NCBI GenBank assembly: GCA_017934545.1
Contig: JAGBJI010000005.1
Span: 124,001 to 188,000 of the forward strand
Direction: 5' to 3'
Origin: Bacteroidales bacterium
Lineage (GTDB): Bacteria > Bacteroidota > Bacteroidia > Bacteroidales > P3
Length of the DNA: 64,000 nt
Shown here: positions 25,795-35,540 of the stretch, piece by piece
How the letters are laid out: every line of letters begins with the position of its first letter
Numbering within the stretch: position 1 is the stretch's first letter
Position numbers and translations under genes: made by a program
Notes under the pieces: model-generated
What the model saw: the letters and a program-made list of their open reading frames with translations, nothing else
Database searches by the model: none
Told to the model about the DNA's origin: nothing

Positions 25795-26148
25795 ATGATT
25801 ACCGATACTAACACGCCTATATTCATTCAACTGTGCAACACCGTCAAAGAGCAGATATTGGACGGCAAACTCAAAGCCGACGAACGTATACCGTCGGTAC
25901 GTGAGATTGCGGCAACGTACGAAGTCAACAACAATACGGCTATGCGTAGCGTTGAGTTGCTCGGCAGCGAGGGAATAATATACCAAAAACGCGGTGTGGG
26001 CTATTTTGTCAGCCAACAAGCCTTTGATATAATCAAAAACCAAAAACAAGCGGATTTCCTTAACGCCGTGCTTCCGCAGGTACGCAAAACGGTGCTGCAG
26101 TTGGGCATAAAACCCGAAGAATTTTTACAAATGGTTTATTCTGAATAA
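25795..26148 (+). CDS. GntR-family regulator, YtrA-like
   Basis: 117 residues. A winged helix-turn-helix (IPSVREIAATYEVNNNTAMRSVELLGSEGIIYQKRGVGYFV) is followed by only a short helical tail, as in the YtrA subfamily that represses ABC transporter operons. It is the last gene of the TonB-ABC-permease-permease set and probably controls it. A strong terminator follows. Confidence 0.88.
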   Translation: MITDTNTPIFIQLCNTVKEQILDGKLKADERIPSVREIAATYEVNNNTAMRSVELLGSEGIIYQKRGVGYFVSQQAFDIIKNQKQADFLNAVLPQVRKTVLQLGIKPEEFLQMVYSE

Positions 26149-26170
26149 GGCATTTTTGTTGCCCTACAAC

Positions 26171-26201
26171 AAAACCTTTCCGCCCGAAGCGGAAAGGTTT
26201 T
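26171..26201 (+). terminator. Terminator of the ABC/gntR operon
   Basis: AAAACCTTTCCGC, loop CCGAA, GCGGAAAGGTTTT plus a further T: a 13-bp stem, 22 bp after the gntR stop. It abuts the repeat at 26203. Confidence 0.9.
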
Positions 26202-26202
26202 T

Positions 26203-26307
26203 GCCCTTTCAGAAAGTAAAGGCAAAAAAAATAGGTTTTTTCACTCAAAAAAATAGGTTTTTTGGGTCAAAAAATGTGATTTTTTTGAGACTACTTTCAG
26301 AAGGGGC
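26203..26307 (-). repeat. 105-bp A/T-phased palindromic element, copy 4 (inverted)
   Basis: Read on the minus strand the units are TCACA, CCTAT and CCTAT: the third slot holds a second CCTAT instead of TCAGA. The terminal repeats are GCCCTTTCAGAAAGTAA and CTACTTTCAGAAGGGGC. It lies between two convergent genes, directly after a terminator. Confidence 0.9.
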
Positions 26308-26376
26308 AAAAATAAAATGCGGAGGGGCTATGATTAAACAAAAAAGGGCGGCGGCAAAAGCAAAAAAAGTTTTTTG

Positions 26377-26943
26377 TCAGATGCTGTCCAAAGGCAGCCG
26401 TTTGTTATGCGGGGAGTTTTTGTATTGCGAGGGTGTCATTCCCGTCACCGCCTTGAACTGCGAAGACAGATACGCCGCCGACGAATAGTTCAAACGGTCG
26501 GCTATTTGGTTGAGGTTCAACTCGCCGTAGGACAACAGTTCTTTGACTTTTTCGGTTTTTTGGGCTATAAGATATTTTTCTATCGTGGTGTTTTCCGTTT
26601 CGGAAAACATTTTGCTTAATGCTGAATAATCACAATGCAATCGGTCGGCAATATAGTCCGAAAGGTTAAGGTTTGAACCGCCCTTTTGGTAATGCACAAA
26701 CTCAACTACTGCGTTTTTTATCTGTTCGCAAATCCGTTTTTTCCTGTCGTCCAACAGTTCAAAGCCCAACTGTTGCAATTCTTTGCCCAACTGTTGCAAC
26801 TGCATTTCGCTTAAATTGCAGTTGACAACGGCTTTGCCCAACTCAACCGTGTCTACGGGCAGACGGTTTGAGTTCAAAAGGTTTTCAACTGCCGCTATGC
26901 AGCGGGGACATACCATGTTTTTTATGTAAAGTTCGGTTTTCAT
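26377..26943 (-). CDS. Heavy-metal-associated domain fused to AraC-type DNA-binding domain
   Basis: 188 residues. The N-terminal 65 residues read MKTELYIKNMVCPRCIAAVENLL, an HMA fold with the metal-binding MxCxxC set (M10, C12, C15). The C-terminal 100 residues carry an AraC HTH pair (LNLNQIADRLNYSSAAYLSSQFKAVTGMTPSQYKN). A regulator that senses a soft metal such as copper is inferred from the fusion; no transporter for it lies next door. A -7 box TATCTTTG (26989-26982) gives a leader of about 30 nt. Confidence 0.85.
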   Translation of the reverse strand: MKTELYIKNMVCPRCIAAVENLLNSNRLPVDTVELGKAVVNCNLSEMQLQQLGKELQQLGFELLDDRKKRICEQIKNAVVEFVHYQKGGSNLNLSDYIADRLHCDYSALSKMFSETENTTIEKYLIAQKTEKVKELLSYGELNLNQIADRLNYSSAAYLSSQFKAVTGMTPSQYKNSPHNKRLPLDSI

Positions 26944-27059
26944 TGCCTGTGATTATAAAAGTTTTCCGTGTTTTTGACGTGCAAAGATAATATTTTTCAT
27001 ATTTTTTGCATACAAATTGCGTTTTAAATCATTTTTTTATAAAAAAACAGACGTAAAAT

Positions 27060-27090
27060 TTTGCAGGTAAAGTGAAAATATGTAATTTTG
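27060..27090 (+). promoter_or_regulatory. Promoter of the choice-of-anchor-L protein gene
   Basis: TTTG (27060-27063), 19 bp, TAATTTTG (27083-27090). The leader of about 90 nt contains GGTTCT/AGAACC arms that could form a hairpin. Confidence 0.7.
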
Positions 27091-27188
27091 CGGTGAAAAC
27101 AAGTTAAGTCAAGGGGTAATATCGGGTTCTGCCGTTTGACGAAAGCATAAACAAAGATAATAGAACCTGAATAAAAAATGTTACGGCG

Positions 27189-28802
27189 ATGAAAACATTA
27201 AAATTTTTTGTGGCTCTGTGTTCGGCGGTTCTGTGTTTTGGTGCAGCCAATGCACAGTTGACTGTTACGGAATTACAGGGCAAAAGCGTTGCAACCGTTG
27301 TTGAACAGTATTTGATAGGAGATAACATTGAATTAGTCAGCGATGAAAAGCATCCTGCCACGTTCAACGGACAGACAACCATAAACAGCAATGCAATAGG
27401 CTATTTTAAAATGTCCGACACTTCTGGTTGTCAGATGGGAATTGACGAGGGAGTGGTTATAGCAACGTGTGCGGCTTCACTTACAGCCACAGGGCAAAAT
27501 CCGTTAAACGGCAATCCTACGCCTCCACGTACAGGTAATGACGTACAGCCTGAATATTATGCAACGTATTACAAATATTGTAAACAAAACGGCAAAAGTC
27601 CTTCAAACATGTATGACGTTGCTTCTTTAGAGTTTTGGATAAAACCTAAAATTGACAACTTCGCTTTCTTTTATTCTTTTGCTTCTATGGAGTATCCGTC
27701 ATTTGTGTATCAACAATTTAACGATTATTTCGGATTTTATATGTCAGGACCGTACGACGAAGACGGTAATTTTATGCCCGGAAGTGCTTATTTGACATTT
27801 CAAAACATAGCCTTGATTCCGGGAACGCAGATACCCGTGATGATAAACACCGTTAACTCGCATGCATCCAACCCTTCGTATCCTCAATACCATGTGCCTA
27901 ACTGTTCGGGCAAATATTGCCCGTTCAATGCATACACCGTACGTTTGCAGACGGCACCTTTGACGGTTATACCCGGTGCGTATTACAAAATAGAAGTGGA
28001 CATCAGTGACATAGGTGACGGTTCTTACAATTCGGCATTGTATTTAGGAAAGGATACACGTAAGTTTGACAACACTTCGTTTGTGGAAATAGTTTGCGAC
28101 GACATAGACTTGGAAGATTTGATGGATGTAAAAAACTATTTTGACCACGACGTAAAAGGCGTAGTTCACGACATAGACCACGAATCCGACGGTGAACCCG
28201 TAAAAGTTTCATGGCTTAAAGACAACGCTACGGGCAAAGTATACGATACGGTGATAATCAACAATTACCAACTTTACACTTTCACCGACACGCTTACCAA
28301 CGCATCGGGCGGCGACAGCATAGTGGTGGTTTACAAATTCCTCCGCCCGTCCGACGAAACCATTTACCAAGTCACATTAAAGGAAGGTGAATATTTGGAT
28401 ATAAACGGTTTCCATTTGGAAAACGACGGTGTGTTCTCCCAAACGTTGATAAACCAATACGGATGCGACAGCACAATAGTCTATGTAGTGGAATGGGGCG
28501 ATTCATCGTACTATTACATAGTAGACCCTTATGCTCCTAAAGACCCGCAAGGCATAGACGACGCCGTACAGGCAGAACGTATACGTATGTTTCCTAACCC
28601 TGCACACGGCAATGTAAACGTTACGGGATTGTTGTCACAAGCCCAGTTGACATTCTGCGATATGAACGGCCGCACAGTGCTGCAAACATCGCTCAACGCC
28701 AACCAAACCAAAGTGGATATATCATCGCTTGCCCAAGGAGCGTACACCGTGCTTATCAAAACCAAACAATCAGTCAAAGCCAAACGCTTGATAGTGCGTT
28801 GA
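27189..28802 (+). CDS. Secreted choice-of-anchor-L protein with T9SS sorting domain
   Basis: 537 residues. The signal peptide is MKTLKFFVALCSAVLCFGAANAQ. A choice-of-anchor-L domain (about 25-300) has IGYFKMSDTSGCQMGIDEGVVIATC, SLEFWIKPKIDNFAFFYSFAS and the typical YKIEVDISDIGDGSYNSALYL. It is followed by a GCDSTIVYVVEW segment like those in the BspA-like protein, and a C-terminal IRMFPNPAHGNVNVTGLL...KAKRLIVR sorting domain of T9SS type A cargo. Probably anchored to the cell surface; ligand unknown. Confidence 0.87.
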   Translation: MKTLKFFVALCSAVLCFGAANAQLTVTELQGKSVATVVEQYLIGDNIELVSDEKHPATFNGQTTINSNAIGYFKMSDTSGCQMGIDEGVVIATCAASLTATGQNPLNGNPTPPRTGNDVQPEYYATYYKYCKQNGKSPSNMYDVASLEFWIKPKIDNFAFFYSFASMEYPSFVYQQFNDYFGFYMSGPYDEDGNFMPGSAYLTFQNIALIPGTQIPVMINTVNSHASNPSYPQYHVPNCSGKYCPFNAYTVRLQTAPLTVIPGAYYKIEVDISDIGDGSYNSALYLGKDTRKFDNTSFVEIVCDDIDLEDLMDVKNYFDHDVKGVVHDIDHESDGEPVKVSWLKDNATGKVYDTVIINNYQLYTFTDTLTNASGGDSIVVVYKFLRPSDETIYQVTLKEGEYLDINGFHLENDGVFSQTLINQYGCDSTIVYVVEWGDSSYYYIVDPYAPKDPQGIDDAVQAERIRMFPNPAHGNVNVTGLLSQAQLTFCDMNGRTVLQTSLNANQTKVDISSLAQGAYTVLIKTKQSVKAKRLIVR

Positions 28803-28859
28803 AACCGCACACACGGATAAAAAGAAAATACATCGTATTTCATAAAGCTAATATTTTTT

Positions 28860-28892
28860 CCTCCGCAACGTTCTGTCTGCGGAGGTTTTTTT
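28860..28892 (+). terminator. Terminator after the choice-of-anchor-L gene
   Basis: CCTCCGCA and TGCGGAGG form an 8-bp stem followed by seven T. Confidence 0.88.
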
Positions 28893-28995
28893 ATACCTTA
28901 TTATTATAATAAGCAGAAATTAATCTTTTAATAAGCGGAATCCCGTTCTTTATAAGCGAAAAGTATTCTTTTGCGGTGAGAAAGAAATCTATTTT

Positions 28996-29994
28996 TTACT
29001 GATTGTACATCAAATTGCAGCCCCTTAAAGCCGAACGGTCTAACCTTCCCGTGATACTGAAACTGCCGTCAGAGTGTTTTTGTCCTACATCCTCGGTTTG
29101 AATAAAGCAACAAGTGTCAATATTTGCGAGGTCTATTATATTTATTATGCCGTTTTTGTCCGTTATATCTTTGCTTTTGGGGTCGTTAATCTCTTTTACG
29201 GCGACGTTCATCTGCGGCGGACAGAAAAATTTTCCGTCTTTAACGCTATAGGCTTGCGAAAACAATTCGCACATTCCGTATTCCGAAGCAATGTTTTCTA
29301 TTCCGAACCTTTTTTTCAATATATTGTGTACCTCTGTTTTGGGCATCTCTTGGCGTCTTCCTTTCATTCCTCCCGTTTCAAAGACAATGGTGTGCTTTAA
29401 ATTGAACGTCTGTTTTTCCGCCATGTCCAACAGTGCGTACGTAACGCCGAACAAAACGGTAGGAATGCCGCTTCGCTCGTTGCTTTCCAGCAGTTTGACG
29501 GCATCACTGTCAGGGTTTTTGAAAAAAGAACTTGATTTGTATTTGCTTTTTTTGGCAAAATAGTCCGCCATACATATCAACGACGAGTGTTGTTGCTCCA
29601 TATAGTTGGGCAGAAGGAATATATAGCAGTAGTCTTCCGTGTTTTTAAAGAAGTGATTGAAGCAATGTTCGGCGTTTTTTAAGTATAGGTTTTTGTCAAA
29701 CACGTTGTGACGGCTGCGGGACATGTTTCCCGTTCCCGAAGAAAGAAAATAATCTTCGCAGGGACGGTCAGTGGATTTGATGTCATGGGTTTTGAAAAAA
29801 TTTATCGGCAAAAACGGCACGTTGTTTTTATATATGTCTTCAAGCGAAACGTCGTTTTCGCTCTTTATACCCGTCAATTTGCACCATTGGTTGTAGACTT
29901 TGTTGCGGGCAAATTGCAGTTTAAAAGCCCCGAGTGCCGCTTGGGCAAAATCCTTTTCGGTTTTTATGTTGAACAAATCAGTATATAAATTCAT
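28996..29994 (-). CDS. LuxE-like acyl-protein synthetase family protein
   Basis: 332 residues. It matches the LuxE/PaaK-like adenylating family, which activates acyl groups and passes them to a protein. Seen are VPFLPINFFKTHDIKS, the Ser/Thr/Gly-rich phosphate loop DYFLSSGTGNMSRSRH, HTIVFETGGMKGRRQEMPK and EYGMCELFSQAYS. Bacteroidetes often keep such a gene in polysaccharide or lipid clusters; here it stands alone, divergent from mrdA with a 66-bp gap. The acyl substrate cannot be read from the sequence. Confidence 0.75.
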   Translation of the reverse strand: MNLYTDLFNIKTEKDFAQAALGAFKLQFARNKVYNQWCKLTGIKSENDVSLEDIYKNNVPFLPINFFKTHDIKSTDRPCEDYFLSSGTGNMSRSRHNVFDKNLYLKNAEHCFNHFFKNTEDYCYIFLLPNYMEQQHSSLICMADYFAKKSKYKSSSFFKNPDSDAVKLLESNERSGIPTVLFGVTYALLDMAEKQTFNLKHTIVFETGGMKGRRQEMPKTEVHNILKKRFGIENIASEYGMCELFSQAYSVKDGKFFCPPQMNVAVKEINDPKSKDITDKNGIINIIDLANIDTCCFIQTEDVGQKHSDGSFSITGRLDRSALRGCNLMYNQ

Positions 29995-30003
29995 TTTTTA
30001 TTG

Positions 30004-30011
30004 TAACTTTG
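30004..30011 (+). promoter_or_regulatory. Putative -7 box for the mrdA-rodA operon
   Basis: TAACTTTG matches TAnnTTTG, 50 bp before the mrdA ATG. No good -33 element is visible. Confidence 0.45.
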
Positions 30012-30060
30012 CAACCATATACAGATATAACGGAAAAACTTTCATTTAAGTACTGAATAG

Positions 30061-31941
30061 ATGAAAAACAGATTGTCTTCAAGAAAATTTCTTGTCATGG
30101 GAGTTTTCGTTGCAGTTGGTTTAGTGTACGGTATCAGACTGTTGTATTTACAGGTTATTGACTCAACATACAGAGAATTGGCGGACAGAAACGCATTGCG
30201 TTATGTCACACAGTACCCTTCGCGCGGGTTGGTTTACGATAGAAACGGCAAATTGTTAGTTTACAACGAAGCCGTTTATGACCTGATGGTTATACCTCGG
30301 CAGGTTAAGAATTTGGATACTGCATTGCTTTGTTCTTTGTTGAAAATCACCAAAGAGGATTTTGATTCCAGGATGGAGAAAGCTAAAAAGTACTCAACCT
30401 ATGCACCTTCGTTCTTTGAAAAACAGATAAGTAAAGAGGATTTTGCACAGTTGCAGGAAAAGATTTACATGTTTGAAGGTTTTTATGCACAGAGCCGTAC
30501 TTTGAGAAAGTACCCTGACAGCGTTGCGGCGGCGGTTCTCGGTTATATAGGCGAGGTTAACGAGCAGAAAATAGAACAAGACCCTTATTATAAGAGAGGC
30601 GATTACATCGGAATGAGCGGTCTGGAGAAAAGTTACGAGAAATATTTACGCGGAGTGAAGGGCAGCCGCATTACTTTGGTGGATGTTCACAACAGAGAGA
30701 AAGGTTCGTTTCAAAACGGTAAGTTTGACGAACCTGCAACGGCAGGTAAAAATCTTTATTCCACTATTGACCTTGAGTTACAGAAGTATGCCGAGAAGTT
30801 AATGCAGAATAAACGCGGAAGCATTGTGGCTATAGAACCCTCAACGGGCGAAGTGCTTTGTTTTGTTTCAGCTCCTACTTACGACCCTAATCTTTTGGTT
30901 GGAAGAATACGCGGAGAGAATTACAAAAAGTTGGCACAGGATATTTCCAAACCGTTGTTCAACCGCGCTCTTATGGCGGAATATCCTCCCGGAAGTATAT
31001 TCAAAATTGCCCAAGCGTTGATTGCATTGGATATGGGTGTGATTACACCTTCCACAGGCTTCCCTTGCGACAAAGGACTTGTGGGTTGCCACAACCATCC
31101 TTCCGCTCCGAGCGTCAGAGACGCCATAAAGATGTCTTGCAATCCGTATTTTTACCGAGTATTTCAACGTGAGGTTCAACGCAAAAACCCAAATACAGGC
31201 AAAATTGACAGCAAATACGGCTTGGGAGAGTGGACACAGGCTATGCTTAGGATGGGTTTCGGAACCCGACTGGATATAGACTTGCCCAGCGTCAGAAAAG
31301 GGCATATCCCTGACACGTCTTTTTACAACAGATGGTATCCTACGGGCTGGAATTTCTACACCATTTACTCTAATTCCATAGGGCAGGGCGAAGTTACGGT
31401 GGTTCCTATTCAGATGGCTAACTTTGCCGCTCTTGTTGCGAACAGAGGTTGGTATATTACGCCCCATTTGGTGCGTTCTGTCGGCGATGAAAACAGCAGG
31501 GAGAAATTTAAAAAGTATGTACAAAAGCATTATTCCATGATAGACGCAGCATGGTGGAGCGTTGCAGTGGACGGAATGTACGGAGTGGTACATGAAGGCG
31601 GCGGAACGGGACACCGTGCCGATGTTCCGGGACTGGAAGTGTGCGGAAAGACGGGTACGGCACAGAATACGGGGGAAGACCATTCTGTTTTCATATCTTT
31701 CGCTCCTAAAAACAATCCTAAAATAGCGGTATCCGTATATGTGGAAAATGCACGCGGGGGCGGCGGAACGTGGGCTGCACCGATAGCGGGTCTTATCATT
31801 GAAAAATATATTAAACGTGAGGTGGAGAGAAAAGAAGTGGAGCGTATGTATATGGAAGCGGCTCCTTGCCAACATCTGCCTATCGGAGTGAGAAGGGAAC
31901 ACAAAGCAGCGAATTCGGACTCCGTTGCAACAAACAATTGA
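30061..31941 (+). CDS. mrdA: Penicillin-binding protein 2 (elongasome transpeptidase)
   Basis: 626 residues. It has an N-terminal membrane anchor (FLVMGVFVAVGLVYGIRLLYLQV), a dimerisation domain with YPSRGLVYDRNGKLL, and a transpeptidase domain with the three active-site motifs SIFK (S about 311), SCN (about 358) and KTGT (about 529). It crosslinks peptidoglycan in the rod complex at the inner membrane. rodA starts 4 bp after its stop. Confidence 0.94.
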   Translation: MKNRLSSRKFLVMGVFVAVGLVYGIRLLYLQVIDSTYRELADRNALRYVTQYPSRGLVYDRNGKLLVYNEAVYDLMVIPRQVKNLDTALLCSLLKITKEDFDSRMEKAKKYSTYAPSFFEKQISKEDFAQLQEKIYMFEGFYAQSRTLRKYPDSVAAAVLGYIGEVNEQKIEQDPYYKRGDYIGMSGLEKSYEKYLRGVKGSRITLVDVHNREKGSFQNGKFDEPATAGKNLYSTIDLELQKYAEKLMQNKRGSIVAIEPSTGEVLCFVSAPTYDPNLLVGRIRGENYKKLAQDISKPLFNRALMAEYPPGSIFKIAQALIALDMGVITPSTGFPCDKGLVGCHNHPSAPSVRDAIKMSCNPYFYRVFQREVQRKNPNTGKIDSKYGLGEWTQAMLRMGFGTRLDIDLPSVRKGHIPDTSFYNRWYPTGWNFYTIYSNSIGQGEVTVVPIQMANFAALVANRGWYITPHLVRSVGDENSREKFKKYVQKHYSMIDAAWWSVAVDGMYGVVHEGGGTGHRADVPGLEVCGKTGTAQNTGEDHSVFISFAPKNNPKIAVSVYVENARGGGGTWAAPIAGLIIEKYIKREVERKEVERMYMEAAPCQHLPIGVRREHKAANSDSVATNN

Positions 31942-31945
31942 ACAG

Positions 31946-33214
31946 ATGGAAAAAAGAAATAAAAATATTTTTGACAATATAGAATGGAAAGTCGTCATTG
32001 CATGGCTTTTCCTAATATTTGTCGGATGGATAAATATCTATGCGGCGGTTTATGACGGCCAACACGCAAATATCTTGGATTTTTCCTGCCGTTACGGCAA
32101 GCAATTGGTATGGATAGTGGCGGCGATGACCATTGCATTGTTCGTAATGGTGATGGACCCGAAGTTTTTCTCACAAACGGCTTACCTTATATATATAATA
32201 TGTATTGCCATGTTGTTTGTCGTCCTCGGGGTAGCTACTGCAACCAAGGGAGCTAAGAGTTGGTTGGGAATAGGTGAGTTCGGCATTCAGCCGTCGGAGT
32301 TTGCAAAGATGGCAACCGCCCTTGCACTTGCCAAAGTATTATCGGCTATCAACGTAGATATGAAACAATGGCAAACCAAACTTACGGCTATCGGCATCGT
32401 TGTGCTGCCTATGCTTTTGGTGTTGCTGCAAAACGATACGGGAAGCGCCCTTGTGTTTTTTTCTTTTGTGTTTGTTTTGTTCCGCGAAGGGCTTTCGTCC
32501 TTTGTGCTTATATTCGGTGCGGCGGCGATAGTGCTTTTCGTTCTTGCTCTTTTGATAAATCCTTATATACTTGTGGCGGTTTTGGCGGGCGGAATACTTA
32601 TAGCGTATCTGATAGTCAAAAAACGCAACCGCCATACCAAGTTCGTATATTTTGCAGGAATGCTTTTGTTTTGTGCAGCGGTTGTTTTCGGAGTACAGTT
32701 CGGATACAACGAAGTGTTGGAATCGCACCAAAAAGACAGGATAGAAGTATTGCTGGGCAAGAAACAGGATTTCAAAGGCGTAGGATATAATGTCAACCAA
32801 AGCAAGATAGCCATCGGTTCGGGCGGATTCGCAGGCAAAGGATTTTTACAGGGAACACAGACCAAGTTTAACTTCGTTCCCGAGCAGGATACGGACTTTA
32901 TTTTCTGCACCGTAGGCGAAGAATGGGGATTTGTGGGCAGTATAATAGTGGTGTTTGTCTTTGTATGGCTGTGCGTTAAGATAATAAAGATGGCGGAGCG
33001 GCAACGGAGCAATTTTGCACGTATATACGGCTACGGCGTAGCAAGCGTTTTGTTTTTTCATTTCATGGTTAACATAGGCATGACCATAGGTCTGTTGCCC
33101 GTTATAGGCATACCTTTGCCGTTTATATCTTACGGCGGCTCGTCGTTGTGGGCGTTCACTTTGATGTTGTTCATCTTTATAAGGGAAGATGCCTCAAGGG
33201 GTGATTTGGTATAG
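31946..33214 (+). CDS. rodA: RodA glycosyltransferase (SEDS family)
   Basis: About 422 residues and ten likely membrane spans. SEDS family motifs include GAKSWLGIGEFGIQPSEFAKMA, VLLQNDTGSALVF, GFLQGTQTKFNFVPEQDTDFIFCTVGEEWGF and GLLPVIGIPLPFISYGGSS. It polymerises glycan strands as partner of PBP2. An in-frame ATG at 31925 overlaps mrdA; MEKRNKNIF at 31946 fits better. Confidence 0.95.
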   Translation: MEKRNKNIFDNIEWKVVIAWLFLIFVGWINIYAAVYDGQHANILDFSCRYGKQLVWIVAAMTIALFVMVMDPKFFSQTAYLIYIICIAMLFVVLGVATATKGAKSWLGIGEFGIQPSEFAKMATALALAKVLSAINVDMKQWQTKLTAIGIVVLPMLLVLLQNDTGSALVFFSFVFVLFREGLSSFVLIFGAAAIVLFVLALLINPYILVAVLAGGILIAYLIVKKRNRHTKFVYFAGMLLFCAAVVFGVQFGYNEVLESHQKDRIEVLLGKKQDFKGVGYNVNQSKIAIGSGGFAGKGFLQGTQTKFNFVPEQDTDFIFCTVGEEWGFVGSIIVVFVFVWLCVKIIKMAERQRSNFARIYGYGVASVLFFHFMVNIGMTIGLLPVIGIPLPFISYGGSSLWAFTLMLFIFIREDASRGDLV

Positions 33215-33218
33215 AAGA

Positions 33219-35221
33219 ATGAATAAAACGGCAATTCTCTTTGCGTTATTGTTGTTTCATTTTGCTTTAAATGCACAGACGGAAGACAATATTCTGAACG
33301 CCATTGAAGAAATGCAAACCGAAGCTTCGGATGCGGAAAATCTGACGTTTGCCGTTGAAGAATTTCTCTCCCAACCGTTAAAGAAATACAATATCAATAC
33401 CGCTACGCACGAACAGTTGTTGATTTTGGGATTGGACAATTTCCAAATCTTTTGTTTGGAAAATTATATCTTGCGTACGGGTCAGATTTTGTCGCTTAAC
33501 GAATTGAAATTCATAAACGGATTTGATGAAAAGACCGTTGACCGTATCTCTTTGTACCTTTACGCCGAAAGGGAAGCAAAAAAGCATTCCTTAAATGTGG
33601 ATTCAATAGCCAAGTATGCCAAACAGGACATCCGATTTCAGATGATGAAAAACCTAAAAACCCCTTACGGTTTTGTGCGTACTGACGGCAAAGGGTTCAA
33701 GGGTGACAATTACGCTTCAACATTGAGGTACAGATTCAGGTATTACGACAGATTGGAAATAGCATTGGTAGGAGATAAGGACTACGGCGAGCCTTGGTAC
33801 TACAAAAACAAGACATACGGCTATGACCATTACAATTTTTCAGTTACTTTGAGGCATTTGGGCAAACACATAAGCCAATTGACCGTAGGAGATTACCGAT
33901 TGAATATAGGCGAAGGGCTTGCCGTTAAGCAAAGTTTTTCGTTGGGTTTGTTTTCACAGGCGGGAATAAAACATTCAAATTCCTTTGTAACGCCTTTCAG
34001 TTCCTCTTCGGAGTACAACTACAACAAAGGAGCGGCAGTAAAGTGGACTTTCGGGCGATTTGATTTGCTTACCTTTGCTTCGTATACACCTTTGGATTAT
34101 AACCTACGCAGCATAGTTCAGACGGGTTATCACCGTACACAAACGGAAATAGACAACAAAAACTCCAACAGTATTGCTATGGGGGGGGTACACTGCAATA
34201 TCTTTACAGAGGGGTTAATTTGGGCTTTACCGCTATGGTTTACGGGTTTAAAGATTCGTTGCGTTTGGCTTCGGGCAATTATCACAGATACGACTTTGAG
34301 GGAAAAACCAACCGCGTGTTTGCTTTGAACGGTTCTTACGCTTACCGCAATGCACTGTTTTTCTTTGAATCGGCAATGAGTGCTAACAATGCCGCAGCAT
34401 TTTTAGCAGGTATTCAGATGGGATTGGGATATAAATCGTCGTTGTCAGTAGTGTACAGAAACTATGATAAAAAATACCATAATTTTTACGCAAATGCCGT
34501 CGGCAACCATTCGCCCAACCGTAACGAAAGGGGCGTATACGCCGATTTTCACCGATATGTCAGCAGCCGTTTTTCTTATTCGGCGGGTTTTGATTGGTAT
34601 TACTATCCTTTTATGGCATACCGTGCCGGCAAACCCTCATACGGGGCTACAGCCAAGGCACAGTTGGACTTTAAGTTGACACAAAGACAACAGTCAAACA
34701 TATATTTCAGATTTTTAAACCACCAATACAATTCATCTGTTCACAAACAACCGCAGCAACTTGCCGACAACGCCGTATGCCAACTGCAACTGCGTCACAA
34801 AGTCAGCCTTACACCGTCTTTGACTGCCGTTGCAAGGGCGGGTTATTCGCATTCTTTTACGGAGCAAAGCCGCAAAAACCAAGGGTGGTTTGCTTTTACG
34901 GAATTTATTTACCGCAATGCTGCAGTGCCTTTGTCGTTCAACGTGAGGTATACCTTTTTTCACACCGATGATTACGACAACAGGTTTTATGTATACGAAT
35001 ATTCACTGCCGCTGAACTACAGTTCGGCGGTTTTGCAGGGCAAAGGACATAAACTGTACGTGCTTGCGGGGTATAAAATCAAAGACCGTGCGGAGTTGCA
35101 TCTGCGTTACACAATGACACGTTATATAAACAACGGCGGAAGTATTTCTTCGGGCAATACCATGGTTGTGGGCAATATGCTTCATTACATAGGAATGCAG
35201 GTGCGTTACACGTTTGCTTAA
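33219..35221 (+). pseudogene. Helix-hairpin-helix / outer-membrane barrel protein gene, out of frame at a G8 tract
   Basis: The signal peptide MNKTAILFALLLFHFALNAQ starts 4 bp after rodA. An HHH segment follows (YNINTATHEQLLILGLDNFQ, ILSLNELKFINGFDEKTVDRI), then beta-barrel sequence. At G8 (34181-34188) the first frame leaves barrel sequence and ends at 34328. The other frame continues the barrel (TLQYLYRGVNLGFTAMVYG...) to 35221 and ends in an aromatic strand, YIGMQVRYTFA. Six or nine Gs would join them into one protein of about 667 residues. It could be a phase-variable gene, a fresh mutation or a sequencing error. Confidence 0.8.
34181..34188 (+). repeat. G8 homopolymer at the frame break
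   Basis: Eight G after CTAT. The frame is restored by G6 (MGGTLQYLYRG) or G9. Slippage-prone tracts of this kind cause phase variation in surface proteins of other bacteria. Confidence 0.8.
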
Positions 35222-35255
35222 CGGCTTTGTGATAATTTGCTGCAATCAAATATAT

Positions 35256-35540
35256 TCAGGTTTTTTTCTTTTTAAAGAACGATTTTATCCTTTTGACACC
35301 TTCAACGCCCAAAACGGTTATTCCTGCATATTGAAACGTTTTTGCCAACCCGAACAATACCGCCCACAGCACTCCTTTGGCTTTTACGCTTATGGGTAAC
35401 GCCATTTGTGCAAACGACAATATATAAAACGGAACGCACATCACCAAAAGCACAACTCCCGTTCTGAAAGAAAGTTTTTGCAATTGGGTTTTAATCTTTG
35501 TTATAAGGCGTTTCATACGTGCAGAGTGTCGGTTTGTCAA
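35256..35540 (-). CDS. Small membrane protein of unknown function
   Basis: 94 residues with two hydrophobic segments (TGVVLLVMCVPFYILSFAQMALPI and GVLWAVLFGLAKTFQYAGITVLGV) and basic ends (MKRLITKIK and KRIKSFFKKKKT). Its ATG overlaps the stop of the YjbR-like gene by 4 bp, so the two are coupled. I do not recognise a family. Confidence 0.6.
   Translation of the reverse strand: MTNRHSARMKRLITKIKTQLQKLSFRTGVVLLVMCVPFYILSFAQMALPISVKAKGVLWAVLFGLAKTFQYAGITVLGVEGVKRIKSFFKKKKT

Noticed and set aside
30868-31998. 376-codon minus-strand ORF opposite mrdA
   Set aside because: It lies entirely within the clear PBP2 reading frame and has no domain or signal of its own.
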